Source: JAPHSX01 sp039714395 (GTDB taxonomy: Bacteria; Pseudomonadota; Gammaproteobacteria; Thiohalomonadales; Thiohalomonadaceae). From it: a stretch of 64,000 bases of DNA. Positions 25,499-33,548 of this stretch are shown here, one piece after another (the stretch's first letter is position 1; each line of letters starts with the position of its first letter). A model generated the notes under the pieces. That model was not told the DNA's origin. It searched no databases and saw nothing but the letters and a program-made list of their open reading frames with translations. The position numbers and the translations under genes were made by a program. Location of the stretch: NCBI GenBank assembly GCA_039714395.1, contig JBDLJH010000009.1, forward strand, positions 1 to 64,000, in the 5' to 3' direction.

Positions 25499-26541
25499 AG
25501 TGATGCCTCCTCCATGATATCCGCGTAAATATTGAACATCTCGGTACAGGCTTGATCCAGCTCGGCGTTATTGTAGACGCGGCTAAGGTAACGCGGGTTG
25601 AGCGCCATCATGTGTACCTGATCATTATCTTCTACCACAGTGATACGACAGGGCATAAACAGCCCTATGCGCGGATCGAGGCTGAGGGCCTTGTTAATGA
25701 AACCGAAGTTACAGAAGTAGACGACTACCTGCTTTTTATTCTGCTGCTCCTCGGGGATGAGTCCCTCTTCTAGATTTTGCACGCGAATGATACGGAAGTT
25801 CTTGCCGATGGCGGCACGTTTAATGTTCTCCACCGTCTCTTCCAGGCTGTAGTCAGAGTCGAGCATAATTACCGGCTCTTCGATCTCGGCAAAGTGCCAG
25901 TTGATTGGGGTCTGCTCGAAGCTGCGTACATAGCTGACGATGTCGTCGATGTTCTGTTCGTTCAGCCCCAGGGTAAGGAAGGATCGCATCGGGGTACCGA
26001 CCCGGCCTTCCATCAGGGTGCGCTTGATCATTTCATCGCTGGCCGCCTTGAGGAAGCCGGGATTGTTAAGTGCCGGCGGCATAATAGAAAGTTCGCGTGG
26101 GCGCGAGAAGGTCACACCGGTACCATGTCCCCCTCCACCATTCTGCCCATGGCAGCTGGAGCAGTAACCGCCGTAGAGTACCTTGCCGCGCTCCGGGTTC
26201 CCCTTTACTGTGGTGTACTCTTTGAGTGCCACCCTCTCCTCATCGGGTACCCAGCTGCGCAGGTGCGAGACGATAGCCTTTACCTGAGCGTCACTTAGTG
26301 AGGGGTGTGCGGGCATTACCCTGCCGGGACGACCCTCACGGATAGTGGTGAAGAGAAAGTCATCCCCTATTGAGTTGAGAAAGGCCGGCAGCGCTAATGG
26401 AACACCAACACCTCCCTCGCCGTCGATGCCATGACATGCAGAACAGTTGAGCTCGTAGAGGCGCGCGCCGTTTGGTGCCGCCTGGATAGTGCTGCTGCAA
26501 AACAGTGTGGTAACGAACAGTAGAGATATGACTTTGTGCAT
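25495..26541 (-). CDS. Diheme cytochrome c fused to a DUF302 domain
   Basis: A 348-residue exported protein: signal peptide (about 1-21), first class I cytochrome c domain with CSACH at 33-37, second with CSSCH at 127-131, then a C-terminal DUF302 domain from about 225 (DSDYSLEETVENIKRAAIGK, VVVYFCNFGFINKAL). Met ligands may come from RVMPAH and GTPMRSF. It is likely a periplasmic electron carrier linked to the DUF302 function. An FNR/ANR-like site lies about 60-70 nt upstream of the start. Confidence 0.9.
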   Translation of the reverse strand: MHKVISLLFVTTLFCSSTIQAAPNGARLYELNCSACHGIDGEGGVGVPLALPAFLNSIGDDFLFTTIREGRPGRVMPAHPSLSDAQVKAIVSHLRSWVPDEERVALKEYTTVKGNPERGKVLYGGYCSSCHGQNGGGGHGTGVTFSRPRELSIMPPALNNPGFLKAASDEMIKRTLMEGRVGTPMRSFLTLGLNEQNIDDIVSYVRSFEQTPINWHFAEIEEPVIMLDSDYSLEETVENIKRAAIGKNFRIIRVQNLEEGLIPEEQQNKKQVVVYFCNFGFINKALSLDPRIGLFMPCRITVVEDNDQVHMMALNPRYLSRVYNNAELDQACTEMFNIYADIMEEASL

Positions 26542-26598
26542 GCATCTGACCTGAGAATGATTAACCGTGGAATATTAGCAAAAACTAATAAGCAATTG

Positions 26599-26612
26599 TT
26601 GATATAGGTCAA
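26599..26612. promoter_or_regulatory. FNR/ANR-like box upstream of the cytochrome c gene
   Basis: TTGATATAGGTCAA differs from the consensus TTGAT-N4-ATCAA at one position. It is 58-71 nt upstream of the cytochrome c/DUF302 start codon and in the gap shared with the divergent methyltransferase pseudogene. A role in oxygen-dependent control is inference from the sequence match only. Confidence 0.45.
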
Positions 26613-26654
26613 TAATGACCTCATTGTGATGATAGACGAGTAGGGGGACAAGGG

Positions 26655-27260
26655 GTGAGAAAAGAGAGGCTGGTAGCCGATTCCTGTATTGAAAATCGAG
26701 GCGCCATCCTGACGGTGTTACGGCAGTTGCTCCCTGGCCATACCGCTCTGCTGGAGATCGGCAGTGGCACCGGGCAGCACGCGGTCTATTTCGCCCCTGA
26801 GTTCCCTGCGCTGCAATGACAAACCTCAGATCGAGAGGAGAATCACCCCAGTATCAAGGCATGGCTGGCCGAAGAGGGGGCATCCAATATTCAACCCCCG
26901 CTTGTGCTTGATGTAGTTCAGCCCTGGCCGGTAGAGCGGCAGAGTTTCGATCTGCTCTTCAGTGCCAATACTGCCCACATTATGAGCTGGCAGGCGGTGG
27001 AGTCGATGTTTCGTGGTGCCGGGGATGCGCTGCAACAGGGTGGTCTGTTCATCCTCTACGGCCCCTTTAACTATAAGGGGCGCTACACTACAGAGGGTAA
27101 CGCCCGTTTTGATGCATGGTTGCGACAGCGCGACCCCCTAAGCGGTATTCGCGATATTGGGGCTATTCAGCAGTGTGCAATGGACAGTGGTTTGCAGCCT
27201 GTTCGTGATTTTGCGATGCCGGCAAATAACCGTATGCTGGTCTGGTGTAAAGGCAATTAA
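26655..27260 (+). pseudogene. DUF938 SAM-dependent methyltransferase interrupted by TGA
   Basis: From the GTG at 26655 an open frame of 201 codons reaches TAA at 27258-27260, broken only by TGA at 26817-26819 (codon 55). Before it are IENRGAILTVL and LLEIGSGTGQHAVYFAP; after it QTSDREENHPSIKAWLAEEG, ANTAHIMSW and FILYGPFNYKGRYT, all DUF938 signatures. In the family a Trp precedes the Q-x-SD motif, so TGG has become TGA. Everything else is in frame. It is a very recent nonsense mutation or a sequencing error; read-through is possible but unproven. Confidence 0.8.
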
Positions 27261-27269
27261 GCCGCTGTT

Positions 27270-27298
27270 TTGTAGGAGCGGCTCCGCCGCGAACAGGC
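27270..27298. repeat. REP-like palindrome
   Basis: TGTAGGAGCGGCTCCGCCGC contains GCGGC-TCC-GCCGC (27278-27290), the form of the widespread GTAGGAGCGGC...GCCGCGA repetitive extragenic palindrome. It occupies the gap between two convergent genes (methyltransferase remnant and cyaY), where it may act as a terminator. Related sequences occur in the repeats at 50979-51236 and 52727-52980. Confidence 0.7.
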
Positions 27299-27301
27299 TC
27301 C

Positions 27302-27628
27302 TTACGGATGGGCGACTTCCAATGCCTCGTTGCCCTGCTCAACAAGGGCCTTATTGAGTACCTCAAGAAAAGCCTCGCCATCACGGTCACCAACCCAGCC
27401 ACCGGTATCATCATCCCAGTCGAAGTGGTAACCGCCGCTGCGTACTGCCAGCCACAACTGTTTTACCGGGGTCTGACGATTGATGATGATCTGGCTGTCG
27501 TTTTCAAGTATCAGGGTGAGGATGCCTGCGGAATTTTCATAGTCGAGGTCGGCACCGCTATCGTCTATCGCCTCTTCGATGGCGAGTAGCAAAGCGTCTA
27601 CCTGCTGGTGAAATTCACTTTCGTTCAT
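27302..27628 (-). CDS. cyaY: Iron donor protein CyaY (frataxin)
   Basis: Bacterial frataxin, an iron-binding regulator of iron-sulfur cluster assembly. The 108-residue protein has the acidic N-terminal helix (FHQQVDALLLAIEEAIDDSG) and the beta-sheet signature QIIINRQTPVKQLWLAVRSG and YHFDWDD. Divergent placement beside lptM-lysA matches Pseudomonas and relatives. Confidence 0.94.
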   Translation of the reverse strand: MNESEFHQQVDALLLAIEEAIDDSGADLDYENSAGILTLILENDSQIIINRQTPVKQLWLAVRSGGYHFDWDDDTGGWVGDRDGEAFLEVLNKALVEQGNEALEVAHP

Positions 27629-27726
27629 AGTGGTTATACCGTGTGAGTGATTAAGTAACTTAGTAAATATATTAACAAAGCTTTATAATCAACTTTATTA
27701 ATCGGTTCCTGTGAAGGAGAGAAGCA

Positions 27727-27864
27727 ATGCGCATCTGCTGGGCACAATATACGCTGTGGGCGGTGATCGCTGTACTGGGCGTGGTGAGCATGCTATCGGG
27801 CTGTGGGGCCAAGGGCGATCTCTTTATGCCACCCCCCGAACAACAACAAACGGAAGAAAAATAA
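27727..27864 (+). CDS. lptM: LPS translocon maturation chaperone LptM-like lipoprotein
   Basis: A 45-residue lipoprotein: hydrophobic signal (residues 8-23), lipobox LSGC with Cys26, then GAKGDLFMPPPEQQ. This matches the LptM/YifL/LppL family, whose members carry an LSxCGxKGxLYxP core and help assemble the outer-membrane LptD-LptE complex. The ATG at 27727 has an AGGAGA ribosome site. lysA begins 4 nt after the stop. Position between cyaY and lysA is the classic location. Confidence 0.85.
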   Translation: MRICWAQYTLWAVIAVLGVVSMLSGCGAKGDLFMPPPEQQQTEEK

Positions 27865-27868
27865 TCGT

Positions 27869-29119
27869 ATGGACTATTTCAATTATCAGGACGGCCGTCT
27901 CTGTGCCGAGCAACGTCCACTGGCTGAGCTGGCTGAACAGTATGGTACTCCCGCCTATGTCTATTCACGCGCCACCATCGAGCGCCACTGGCAGGCCTTT
28001 GATGCCGCGCTTACCGGGGTCGACCACCTGGTCTGCTACGCGGTAAAGGCCAACTCGAATCTGGCAGTTCTCAACCTGATGGCACGTATGGGTTCGGGTT
28101 TTGATATCGTTTCCGGTGGTGAACTGGAGCGCGTGGTGGCCGCTGGTGGCGAACCGGGCAAGATAGTCTTTTCCGGTGTCGGTAAGCGTGCCGAAGAGAT
28201 CCAGCGCGCACTGGAGCTGGGAATCTACTGCTTTAATGTTGAGTCGGAGTCAGAGCTGGAGCGTATTAACGCCGTGGCCGAGATGATGGGTGTCAGTGCA
28301 CCCGTTTCTCTACGTGTTAATCCCGATGTGGATGCAGGAACCCACCCCTACATCTCTACCGGCCTCAAGGAGAACAAGTTCGGTATTGCTATTGATACCG
28401 CCCCTGCGGTTTATGCCCGTGCCGCTGAAATGGCCAACCTCAATGTTATCGGCGTTGATTGTCATATCGGTTCGCAGCTGACTGATGTCAGCCCATTTGT
28501 CGATGCGCTGGATCGAGTGTTAAAGCTAATCGATCACCTAAATGATCAGGGTATTGCCCTCTCGCATATTGACCTCGGTGGTGGTCTTGGCATTATCTAT
28601 TGTAATGAGACCCCACCGTTGCCCGGTGACTATGCTGCCCCCCTGCTCGACAAACTGGCCGGTCGTGATCTCAAGGTGATCATTGAGCCGGGTCGGGCCA
28701 TTGTCGGTAACGCCGGGGTGTTGCTGAGTCGGGTCGAATACCTTAAGCATAACGAAGATAAAAACTTCGCCATCATTGATGCCGCGATGAATGATCTGAT
28801 GCGTCCGGCCCTCTATCAGTCGTGGCAGGCCATCATTCCGGTAGAGCCGCGCAGCGATATCGAGCCGCAACATTACGATGTGGTCGGCCCCATCTGCGAG
28901 ACCGGCGATTTTCTTGGCAAGGACCGGGAGCTGGCGATTAAAGAGGGTGACCTGCTGGCAGTACGTTCCGCCGGTGCCTACGGCTTTACCATGAGTTCCA
29001 ACTACAATAGTCGGCCGCGCACGGTAGAGCTGATGGTCGATGGGGATAAGGTGCATGTGATTCGTGAGCGTGAAACCTTCGCCCAGTTGATTGCCGGAGA
29101 GAAGGTGTTACCAGAGTGA
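27869..29119 (+). CDS. lysA: Diaminopimelate decarboxylase
   Basis: PLP enzyme that decarboxylates meso-diaminopimelate to L-lysine. The protein has 416 residues from the ATG at 27869, the start that matches the family (MDYFNYQDGRLCAE). The PLP lysine is K60 in CYAVKANSN, HIGSQLTD and EPGRAIVGNAG are conserved blocks, and CETGDFLGKDRE supplies the active-site Cys. The stop overlaps the next gene by 4 nt (GTGA). In related genomes dapF would follow; here it lies about 18 kb away. Confidence 0.96.
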   Translation: MDYFNYQDGRLCAEQRPLAELAEQYGTPAYVYSRATIERHWQAFDAALTGVDHLVCYAVKANSNLAVLNLMARMGSGFDIVSGGELERVVAAGGEPGKIVFSGVGKRAEEIQRALELGIYCFNVESESELERINAVAEMMGVSAPVSLRVNPDVDAGTHPYISTGLKENKFGIAIDTAPAVYARAAEMANLNVIGVDCHIGSQLTDVSPFVDALDRVLKLIDHLNDQGIALSHIDLGGGLGIIYCNETPPLPGDYAAPLLDKLAGRDLKVIIEPGRAIVGNAGVLLSRVEYLKHNEDKNFAIIDAAMNDLMRPALYQSWQAIIPVEPRSDIEPQHYDVVGPICETGDFLGKDRELAIKEGDLLAVRSAGAYGFTMSSNYNSRPRTVELMVDGDKVHVIRERETFAQLIAGEKVLPE

Positions 29120-29784
29120 GTCTGCCACGAACGCCCGAAGCGGATCTGATGGAAGATATGGAGCAGGCACGCGCCTACGCCTTTGCAGACTTTGATGAGC
29201 CGCATAATCACTTTATCGAACTGATTAAAGAGCACTTTCCAGGCGAAGAGTTCGACTGCCTGGTACTCGATCTGGGCTGTGGCACCGCCGATATCTGTCA
29301 ACGTTTTGCTGCGGCATTTCCGAAGATGCGGATGCACGGCGTCGACGGCTCGGAGGCGATGCTGCACTTCGCCCGTATCAATATTGATGCGGTACGCCTG
29401 CATGAACAGATCCGTCTGTTCAAACGCACCCTGCCGGTAGAGAATCTGCCCAAAGAGCAGTACAGCGCGATTATCTGTAATAGCCTGCTACATCATCTCA
29501 AGGATCCGATGGTGCTGTGGCAAAGCATCAAACAGTTCGCCGCTCCCGGTGCTCCTGTCTTTGTGATGGATTTGATGCGCCCCGAGTCAAACCAGCAGGT
29601 CGAGTCACTAACACAGCTTCATGCCAAGAATGAACCCACCGTATTGCAGCAGGATTTTAACAACTCACTGCATGCCGCCTACACGCCAGAAGAGGTAGAG
29701 GCACAACTCGAAGAGGCCGGTTTAGATAGGTTGAAGGTTAAGGGTGTTAGCGACCGTCACCTTATTGTATTTGGTAACAGGTAA
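29116..29784 (+). CDS. Class I SAM-dependent methyltransferase
   Basis: A 222-residue methyltransferase with motif I VLDLGCGTADICQRF (about 50-64), the acidic strand end MHGVDGSEAML, and NSLLHHLKDP. It starts with GTG inside the lysA stop, so it is translationally coupled to lysine biosynthesis. The substrate is unknown. C-terminal VKGVSDRHLIVFG is a typical last strand. It occupies the place normally held by dapF. Confidence 0.82.
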   Translation: MSLPRTPEADLMEDMEQARAYAFADFDEPHNHFIELIKEHFPGEEFDCLVLDLGCGTADICQRFAAAFPKMRMHGVDGSEAMLHFARINIDAVRLHEQIRLFKRTLPVENLPKEQYSAIICNSLLHHLKDPMVLWQSIKQFAAPGAPVFVMDLMRPESNQQVESLTQLHAKNEPTVLQQDFNNSLHAAYTPEEVEAQLEEAGLDRLKVKGVSDRHLIVFGNR

Positions 29785-29811
29785 CAGGCAGAGGCTGGGC
29801 AGGGAGGTGCT

Positions 29812-30339
29812 ATGTTGACTCATAATGATGAAGTAGAACAACTCATAGCCAGCTGGTCAAAAGCTCTAGGTAACAATCGTACCGCCTATAGAAATCACAT
29901 CTATCGTGTAATAAATTTTTGTCTCCTGCAGCACGAGCTAAGTGAAGACGAGCTGCGACAGGTAGTGATCGCGGCCTGCTTTCACGATGTGGCAATCTGG
30001 CTGGATGATACATTCGACTACCTGACACCCTCACGCAAATATGCACAACACTACCTGGAACAGCAGGGACTCATTGAATGGAGTGATGTGGTGGGCACCA
30101 TGATTGAGCAACACCACAAGATCACCTTGTACAAACGGAATGCGCTGGTTGAGACTTTCCGCCGATCTGACTGGATTGATGTCACTCTCGGGTTGCTTAA
30201 GTTCGGTTTAAGCTCCATTGAAATCAGGGTTATTAGAGGTGCCTTTCCTAATGCCGGTTTTCACCCCTTTCTGTTACGTCTTAGTGGTCGTGAATTGCTC
30301 TCCCGTCCCTGGAATCCGCTGCCGATGATGCGCTGGTAA
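29812..30339 (+). CDS. HD-domain metal-dependent phosphohydrolase
   Basis: A 175-residue protein with an HD-superfamily pattern: His in YRNHIYRV, the HD pair in CFHDVAIWLDD, His in IEQHHKIT and a late Asp in RRSDWIDVTLG. It is probably a small nucleotide or phosphoester hydrolase; the substrate is unknown. An AGGGAGG ribosome site precedes the ATG. It follows the methyltransferase by 27 nt and precedes lexA by about 106 nt. Confidence 0.75.
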   Translation: MLTHNDEVEQLIASWSKALGNNRTAYRNHIYRVINFCLLQHELSEDELRQVVIAACFHDVAIWLDDTFDYLTPSRKYAQHYLEQQGLIEWSDVVGTMIEQHHKITLYKRNALVETFRRSDWIDVTLGLLKFGLSSIEIRVIRGAFPNAGFHPFLLRLSGRELLSRPWNPLPMMRW

Positions 30340-30394
30340 GAGTCGTTGGCTGAATACCCTCTGGCTATGGCATTCTACACATTATCATTATCTA

Positions 30395-30443
30395 GTTCTC
30401 TTTTTGTTCTCTATTGTGGTAGTATGGAGAACAATCAGAGAAC
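30395..30443. promoter_or_regulatory. Two inverted LexA operators of the GTTC-N7-GTTC type
   Basis: GTTC at 30395-30398 and 30406-30409 are separated by exactly seven bases. GAAC at 30429-30432 and 30440-30443 are also separated by seven. Each half-site extends to GTTCTC or GAGAAC, so each operator is a direct repeat, and the two operators are mirror images 19 bp apart (GTTC to GAAC). The lexA ATG follows at 30446. GTTC-N7-GTTC is the known LexA target of alphaproteobacteria; no CTGT-N8-ACAG box of the E. coli type is present. Confidence 0.75.
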
Positions 30444-30445
30444 AG

Positions 30446-31054
30446 ATGACTAACAAGATGAAACTGACCCGTCGCCAGCAGGATATATACGATTATCTGC
30501 ACAACAATGCAGAGCGTTTTGCCCACCCCCCTACCTATGATGAGCTGTGCCAGGAACTGGGGCTCAGCTCACGTGGTTCGCTGCATAAACATATCCAGGC
30601 ACTGATCGATGCAGGCCTGGTAGAACCGATGGAGGGGCGCCAGGGGATTCGGCTGGTTGAATGGACACAGGCCGATGAGGGGATTCCTCACCTGGGTACC
30701 ATTGCTGCCGGTCGCCCTATTCAGGCGATACCACAACCGGAGTTCTTGCCGGTTCCTGATTTTCTGCTCCGTCAGCATCCCTGCTACGCCCTCACCGTAA
30801 AGGGAGAGTCGATGATCGAGGCTGGCATCATGGATGGCGATCTGGTTGTCATCGAACAGCGCGATACTGCACGTAACGGCGAGATTGTCGTCGCTCTCAT
30901 TAATAATGAGGAAGCGACTCTCAAGCGATTGCTGAATAACAACGATGGTAGCATTACCCTGATACCGGAGAATAACACCATGAAGGCGATGACCTTTGAG
31001 GCAGAACAGGTACAGATTCAGGGCATATTAGTGAGCCTGCTAAGGCGTTACTAA
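30446..31054 (+). CDS. lexA: LexA-family SOS repressor (divergent type)
   Basis: A 202-residue repressor that should cleave itself with activated RecA. N-terminal winged helix (LTRRQQDIYDYLHNNAERF) with a putative recognition helix LSSRGSLHKHIQAL, which resembles the alphaproteobacterial SKSGIHRLI region more than the E. coli one. The cleavage site is Ala88-Gly89 (TIAAGRP) and the Ser-Lys dyad is S122 (VKGESMIE) and K160 (EATLKRLL). The ATG at 30446 is chosen because it fits the family and follows the operators. A yebG homolog lies downstream. Confidence 0.9.
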   Translation: MTNKMKLTRRQQDIYDYLHNNAERFAHPPTYDELCQELGLSSRGSLHKHIQALIDAGLVEPMEGRQGIRLVEWTQADEGIPHLGTIAAGRPIQAIPQPEFLPVPDFLLRQHPCYALTVKGESMIEAGIMDGDLVVIEQRDTARNGEIVVALINNEEATLKRLLNNNDGSITLIPENNTMKAMTFEAEQVQIQGILVSLLRRY

Positions 31055-31144
31055 TAGCAGCCTTAATAACTCTACTGAGAGACTGAACAGGTAAAGACAA
31101 AAACGAGTAACTCCAATCAACCAGGAAAATAGAGGATATGATCA

Positions 31145-31426
31145 ATGGCTGTAATAGCAATGTGGAAGTGCGACCGAGACGGTGCCATGTTTGATGACAA
31201 AAAAGCGGCAGATGCCCACGATAAAATGCTGGAACTAGGTGATGCCTTCACCCGCCTTCTGGAACAGGTCGTCCCCGGAATTGATGAGAATAAGGCAGAG
31301 GAGTTTGGACTGATTCTGGCTCGCCATAAAGAACAGGTTGTTCTGGCCTGTAAGGGTAAGGTAGAGGCAATGGAAGAGGTGATCGCAGGTCCCGATAATG
31401 TCACCAAGCTGGAAGCTGCTGAATAA
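31145..31426 (+). CDS. yebG: YebG-like SOS-associated protein
   Basis: A 93-residue protein resembling E. coli YebG: MAVIAMWKCDRDGAMFDDKK, then ADAHDKMLELGDAF and a C-terminal LILARHKEQVV helix. YebG is a DNA-damage-inducible protein under LexA control whose exact activity is unclear. It is 90 nt downstream of lexA on the same strand with no terminator between, so the two could share the double operator. A strong intrinsic terminator follows. Confidence 0.75.
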   Translation: MAVIAMWKCDRDGAMFDDKKAADAHDKMLELGDAFTRLLEQVVPGIDENKAEEFGLILARHKEQVVLACKGKVEAMEEVIAGPDNVTKLEAAE

Positions 31427-31449
31427 AAAATCGTTAGCAGTTAAATGCT

Positions 31450-31480
31450 AAGTTCCACCCCATATGGGTGGAACTTTAAA
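31450..31480 (+). terminator. Intrinsic terminator after yebG
   Basis: AAGTTCCACCC (31450-31460) and GGGTGGAACTT (31466-31476) form a perfect 11-bp stem with a five-base loop, followed by TTAAAA. It closes the lexA-yebG unit. The T-run is short but flanked by A-rich sequence, so it may work from both sides. Confidence 0.75.
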
Positions 31481-31553
31481 ATGCTGTACGATCTGTGTGA
31501 TTCATGCAGTCATTTAAACACGCCCTGACTCAGCTGCATGCTTATTTTGTCGG

Positions 31554-33176
31554 TTAATTATTTTCGTTGGAACCACTATAGCTATATATACAATTTCGTC
31601 CTGCTTTTTTGGCTTCATATAAAGAGTCGTCAGCAGCTTGCACCAATGCTTTTGCGGTATTAGCATGCAGTGGACACGATGCTATGCCAATACTGACTGT
31701 CACGGTAATCTCTATTTCTTCATCTAAACTGTATTGCTCTTTGCCCACGATCTCACATAAGCGTTGAGCAAATAATGTGGCTGACTGTGAGTCGGTCTCT
31801 GGCAATAGTATAGAAAACTCCTCACCGCCATAGCGATAAACACTGTCAATAGTTCTTGCTTGTTTTGTTAAACGCTTACCAAATTCTACCAGTACAGCAT
31901 CTCCCGCAGAATGTCCGTATTTATCATTTATATGCTTAAAGTAATCGATATCGATCATAAGCAGAGATACCGTGCGACCGTAACGAGTGAATTGGGTAAT
32001 AGAGTTGTCCAGCTTTAGTTCAAATTGCCTGCGGTTAAGCAGGCCAGTCAGGTGGTCGTGTGTCGCCAACTGATGCAGAGAAATCTCATTGCGTGCCATA
32101 CGATCAGCTACTCGGCCAACAAGCCAGTAAAAGAAAACGACAGCAAATATTGCTGCGATTAATAATAGTCCGGAACCAATAAGTATAGTTTTATGAGCCT
32201 GATTATAACTACCGTTTGTATCCTTAATCATTACTAAACATCCGACCGGACGTCCAAACACATCATCAATAGAAATAAATATGGCGTACTGATTGTTCAC
32301 CTCTAGTGGATATACAACAAGTGGTGCTGGTGCGTTAAGGTCAATTTCTTGCATAAGCGTTGAGATCGCTGGTGGAAGTAGCTGATTGGAACCCATATCC
32401 AACACTATGTGAGGAAATCTATCCCAATCAGTCTCATAGTTAAAGGTTTGCGAACCTTCTTCCCAACTGTTTTTCTCAAGAAACCGCTTATTGACTATCG
32501 TAAAGACATCTAATCCAAGAAGATCGCGAATTGCATCGACAGAGTTTTCCACTTCTATACCTAACTCTACGAAACCGATTAGATTATGTGTCTGTTCTTC
32601 AAACCATGGTTTTACATAACGCAGTGTCAGTGTACCCAGTGGACCTATTTCAACACCATAATGGGCCGCCCCATCCTGCTCAGCAAGTAAGGTAGTTTGG
32701 CGATTAATGGTATCGCCATATTTGTCCGGCTTGTGGACACGTAATATGTTTACTCGTTCGTGATTGGAGAAGTAAAAATGGGTAACCCCATAGTGATGAT
32801 TGAGCTTTTCATAGATTGAAGCTGAATGTTGTAGTAGACGCGAACGATCTTGTGTTGATAGAGCAGAAGCAATTTCTTGATGTGAGCTGAGATCGTCCAT
32901 GATGCCTTGCAGTACTTTTGTATTTTTCTTAATACTGTATTTATATAGGTTACTGGCTGTGGATTGTAATTGAATAAGGTCTCTGTCTATTGTTCTGGAC
33001 TCATGAAGATAAACAATAGAAATAAGAAGTATTACCGCAAGGATAAGCATCAACACGGCGGGCAGGAGAAACTTTAAGCGCAGACGATAGACATATTGCC
33101 GCACTGTCTCCTCAATATTTTGAGGAGAAATAGCCTCTGGCTCTATATACAGTTCCGTTTGTTCTTGCTGTTCCAT
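31554..33176 (-). CDS. Membrane diguanylate cyclase with periplasmic Cache-type sensor
   Basis: A 540-residue protein that should make cyclic di-GMP. N-terminal cytoplasmic tail, TM1 (about 35-57), a periplasmic double-Cache-like domain (about 58-330, with HFYFSNHERVNILRVH and GTLTLRYVKPW), TM2 (about 331-353), then a GGDEF domain with GGEEF at 450-454 and DHLTGLLNRRQF. An inhibitory I-site RxxD (R441-D444) sits five residues before GGEEF. The mRNA leader carries a c-di-GMP riboswitch, so product feedback is expected at two levels. Confidence 0.93.
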   Translation of the reverse strand: MEQQEQTELYIEPEAISPQNIEETVRQYVYRLRLKFLLPAVLMLILAVILLISIVYLHESRTIDRDLIQLQSTASNLYKYSIKKNTKVLQGIMDDLSSHQEIASALSTQDRSRLLQHSASIYEKLNHHYGVTHFYFSNHERVNILRVHKPDKYGDTINRQTTLLAEQDGAAHYGVEIGPLGTLTLRYVKPWFEEQTHNLIGFVELGIEVENSVDAIRDLLGLDVFTIVNKRFLEKNSWEEGSQTFNYETDWDRFPHIVLDMGSNQLLPPAISTLMQEIDLNAPAPLVVYPLEVNNQYAIFISIDDVFGRPVGCLVMIKDTNGSYNQAHKTILIGSGLLLIAAIFAVVFFYWLVGRVADRMARNEISLHQLATHDHLTGLLNRRQFELKLDNSITQFTRYGRTVSLLMIDIDYFKHINDKYGHSAGDAVLVEFGKRLTKQARTIDSVYRYGGEEFSILLPETDSQSATLFAQRLCEIVGKEQYSLDEEIEITVTVSIGIASCPLHANTAKALVQAADDSLYEAKKAGRNCIYSYSGSNENN

Positions 33177-33401
33177 GGCGCTATCCGCTTCCCTCGGGTA
33201 TCAATCCAGAATCCATGTTTTATGGATAAGTTGTTTGTATGGATTAAATAATGAGCTACTTAAACGCATACAAGTGATGCAAGCTGCCCTTAGGTGGAAG
33301 GCACAAGCTCAGGATCACTGGAAGTAAAAGCGAGGAAGGGATATGGGAGGCTGGAATTTGCTCTAGAGTGCCGAAATAGAGCTATTAGGATGTATCTCCA
33401 A

Positions 33402-33490
33402 CTATCCGGTAACCCCGCCGTCATAGTGCTTTCGCTCCTTAGACCGGTGGCTTTGCGTATCCCACCTTTCAGCGGGGTAGCCTTTATCAG
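33402..33490 (-). promoter_or_regulatory. Cyclic di-GMP-I (GEMM-I) riboswitch
   Basis: Read on the minus strand the region contains GAAAGGTGGGATACGCAAAG, then CC-A-CCGG-TCTA, a variable hairpin GGAGCGAAAGCACT, TATGACGG and the 3' segment CGGGGTTACCGG. These are the hallmark blocks of the GEMM-I aptamer (compare Vc2: GGGACGCAAAGCC...CCGG...GCGGGGTTACCG), with a GAAA tetraloop. It is transcribed toward the diguanylate cyclase, whose start codon is 225 nt downstream of the aptamer. No clear terminator hairpin with a T-run is visible, so control may act on translation or through an unrecognised platform. Confidence 0.9.
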
Positions 33491-33499
33491 ATAATTAGA

Positions 33500-33528
33500 A
33501 GCTTATGTGCTCGAATAGAATCTGTCAA
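33500..33528 (-). promoter_or_regulatory. Candidate promoter for the riboswitch-diguanylate cyclase transcript
   Basis: On the minus strand a perfect TTGACA (complement of 33523-33528) is followed 17 bases later by TAAGCT (complement of 33500-33505), a weak -10. Transcription would start right before the aptamer. Immediately upstream, GTGAC-GTGG-GTCAC (33535-33548) is a 14-bp palindrome that could bind a regulator. Confidence 0.5.
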
Positions 33529-33548
33529 GAAAACGTGACGTGGGTCAC

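Noticed and set aside
26817..26819. Selenocysteine or general UGA recoding at the DUF938 TGA
   Set aside because: The family residue is Trp, not Cys. No SECIS-like hairpin was seen directly after the codon, and TGA is used as the normal stop in many neighbours (for example rph, bioF).
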